Shown in pieces: positions 3,858 through 5,125 of a stretch of DNA of 5,125 nucleotides. Source of the DNA: Propionibacteriaceae bacterium (GTDB lineage Bacteria; Actinomycetota; Actinomycetes; Propionibacteriales; Propionibacteriaceae); the NCBI GenBank assembly GCA_021323255.1, contig JAJTCL010000222.1, positions 1 through 5,125 on the forward strand, in the 5' to 3' direction. The translations under genes were made by a program, and so were the position numbers. Below the pieces are notes generated by a model. It did no database searches. It was not told where the DNA came from and saw only the letters and a program-made list of their open reading frames with translations. The first letter of the stretch is position 1. Every line of letters starts with the position of its first letter.

Positions 3858-5125
3858 CGCTCCAATGCCAGCTGCGCGCTCTCATACCGTGCCTGTTCTG
3901 CCTTCACCGGCTCGATGACCAGCTCACCGGTCACCCGCGCGATGGCGGCCCGCAGTGATTGGCGTGCTTTTGCGGTACGCCGTCGCGCGCCGACCTCCAC
4001 ACCGATCCTGGCCAGTCCGGCCAACAACAAACCCGCCAGTACTCCCCCGATGGCCAATACCGTCGGCGCCGGCAGATCCCACCACCGAACCTCGGGAAGC
4101 GGAGGGAGCTGGAAGTAAGCGAGCACGAAGGACACTCCGAGCCAGCCAAGCCCGACGACCACCGTCGCCACCAGCAGCCACTGCAGTACCCGAATCAGCT
4201 GCCACCACCGTCGGTGCCGAGCAAGATCAAGGTCCGTGGTAGCGATGGCACGGTCGACGCGGTCTGGCAATGCATCTTCGGCAGAGCGTGCGGCACCCTT
4301 GATCTGGTCGGCCCAACCGCGTGTGAGCCCCTGAGCCGCCTGATCAGCAAGAGTTCGCAATGCGGTGTCTACCCGGGCCTTCTGGACACCGGAGGTCTCA
4401 GGCAACGAGGTTCGCCCGACCCGCGAGGGATCGATCTCCTTGCGCCGTTGACCGACACCCAGCCGGTCCAGGTGGAGTCGGCGTAACGGGTCAGGTTTGA
4501 ACTTGGCTACCCAGGCCAGGACGGGCCATCCGGTCGCCAGGCCGCCCCGCAACCGCCAGGCATTGCCGACCGCCTCCGTTACCACCGGCACGCCCGCTGC
4601 GATGGCGACCTGGGTGGTCAGCTGGTTGATGCTCGACTGGGAGAGCGGAGTCAGTTTCGTGGTACCGGATGCTTCGCTGAGCTTGGCTGCGGCGACCGAG
4701 ACGTCGGCCGCCAACCGCAGCGCGGCTGCCTGCTTCTCGGCGACCTGCTTGGCCAGCGTCTCCCGGAGCCTGTCGATACCCTGTCCGGTCGCGGCTGACA
4801 CTGCCATCACCGGCACCTTGGTCAAGCCCTCTGAGGCCAGCAGCCGTCGCAGATCTTTCAAACACTGCTCCAGCTGTCCAGCAGAAAGTTTGTCAACCTG
4901 ATTCAAGATGACCAACATTACGTCTGAGTGCTGGGCCAGCGGCTTCAGGTAACGATCATGAATCGCCGCGTCAGCATACTTCTGCGGGTCGACCACCCAA
5001 ACCAGCATGTCCACCAGCTGCACCAGCCGATCGACCTCCATCCGATGGTCTACTTCGGTGGAGTCATGATCGGGAAGGTCAAGCAGTACCAGACCGTCGA
5101 GAGCGGCCGCCATGCCGGCATCGGT
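3845..5125 (-). CDS. YfjP-like membrane-anchored GTPase, lacking its N-terminus (partial)
   Basis: The frame is open from the window edge to TAG at 3845-3847, leaving about 426 visible codons. The Walker A (G1) and G2 motifs lie outside the window. The visible GTPase half has G3 as LVLLDLPDHDS near the edge, the segment VDMLVWVVDPQKYAD, G4 as ILNQVDKL (glutamine replacing the usual lysine of NKxD) and G5 as VSAATGQG. A helical, partly hydrophobic region (about 135-205) leads to KPDPLRRLHLDRLGVG, a signature I associate with actinobacterial members. Two strong membrane helices follow at about 310-335 and 352-375, with a basic GARRRTAKARQ stretch after the second and a helical tail to the end. 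Such TRAFAC-class GTPases resemble E. coli YfjP/YeeP. In actinobacteria they often follow a second dynamin-like GTPase gene, and their role is poorly defined, perhaps membrane or envelope remodelling. The ATG at 5111-5113 is internal, since family members carry the G1 motif before it. An Era/Der-type ribosome GTPase is unlikely given the membrane segments. Confidence 0.82.
   Translation of the reverse strand, partial: TDAGMAAALDGLVLLDLPDHDSTEVDHRMEVDRLVQLVDMLVWVVDPQKYADAAIHDRYLKPLAQHSDVMLVILNQVDKLSAGQLEQCLKDLRRLLASEGLTKVPVMAVSAATGQGIDRLRETLAKQVAEKQAAALRLAADVSVAAAKLSEASGTTKLTPLSQSSINQLTTQVAIAAGVPVVTEAVGNAWRLRGGLATGWPVLAWVAKFKPDPLRRLHLDRLGVGQRRKEIDPSRVGRTSLPETSGVQKARVDTALRTLADQAAQGLTRGWADQIKGAARSAEDALPDRVDRAIATTDLDLARHRRWWQLIRVLQWLLVATVVVGLGWLGVSFVLAYFQLPPLPEVRWWDLPAPTVLAIGGVLAGLLLAGLARIGVEVGARRRTAKARQSLRAAIARVTGELVIEPVKAEQARYESAQLALERARG

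Noticed and set aside
3955..4486. Plus-strand open frames opposite the GTPase gene
   Set aside because: They are Pro/Arg-rich translations overlapping the well-supported GTPase, with no motifs.
5111..5113. ATG near the window edge as the real start of the GTPase
   Set aside because: Starting there would leave a GTPase without its P-loop. The frame continues as TDAG upstream, and G3 follows within about 15 residues, so the true start is beyond the window.

Overview
This 5.1 kb window looks like an ordinary chromosomal stretch of a high-GC Gram-positive bacterium (Actinomycetota). The support is the GC-rich coding sequence, a short SsbB-type second SSB directly upstream of an EttA-type ABC-F gene (the order also seen at Rv2478c-Rv2477c in Mycobacterium tuberculosis), and an actinobacterial-style membrane-anchored GTPase. 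I cannot name the genus. There is no rRNA, tRNA, CRISPR array, insertion sequence or phage gene.

Layout. Positions 1-357 (+) hold the C-terminal 118 codons of a large FAD-binding/(Fe-S)-binding oxidoreductase, ending in its cysteine-rich CCG domain. It converges on four minus-strand genes, which in transcription order are: the C-terminal ~423 codons of a YfjP-like GTPase with two membrane helices (5125-3845), a secreted SGNH/GDSL hydrolase (3755-2943), an SSB paralogue (2766-2314) and ettA (2061-382). Both edge genes are cut by the window.

How the genes relate. ssb and ettA are the only pair with a conserved neighbourhood. They handle ssDNA and translation elongation respectively, so the link may be shared transcription rather than shared biochemistry. 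The hydrolase is secreted and probably independent. The GTPase probably belongs with an upstream partner outside the window.

Most interesting region. The 252-bp ssb-ettA spacer (2062-2313) is full of inverted repeats. A three-tier nested dyad (9+8+6 bp) spans the ssb stop codon, followed by a GATCCGC/GCGGATC hairpin and then a perfect 12-bp dyad with further pairing in its loop, all before the ettA start. It could be a terminator plus a structured ettA leader, or a small RNA. The hydrolase also departs from the SGNH consensus at the oxyanion-hole and catalytic-acid blocks. I see no clear evidence of a new multi-gene system.
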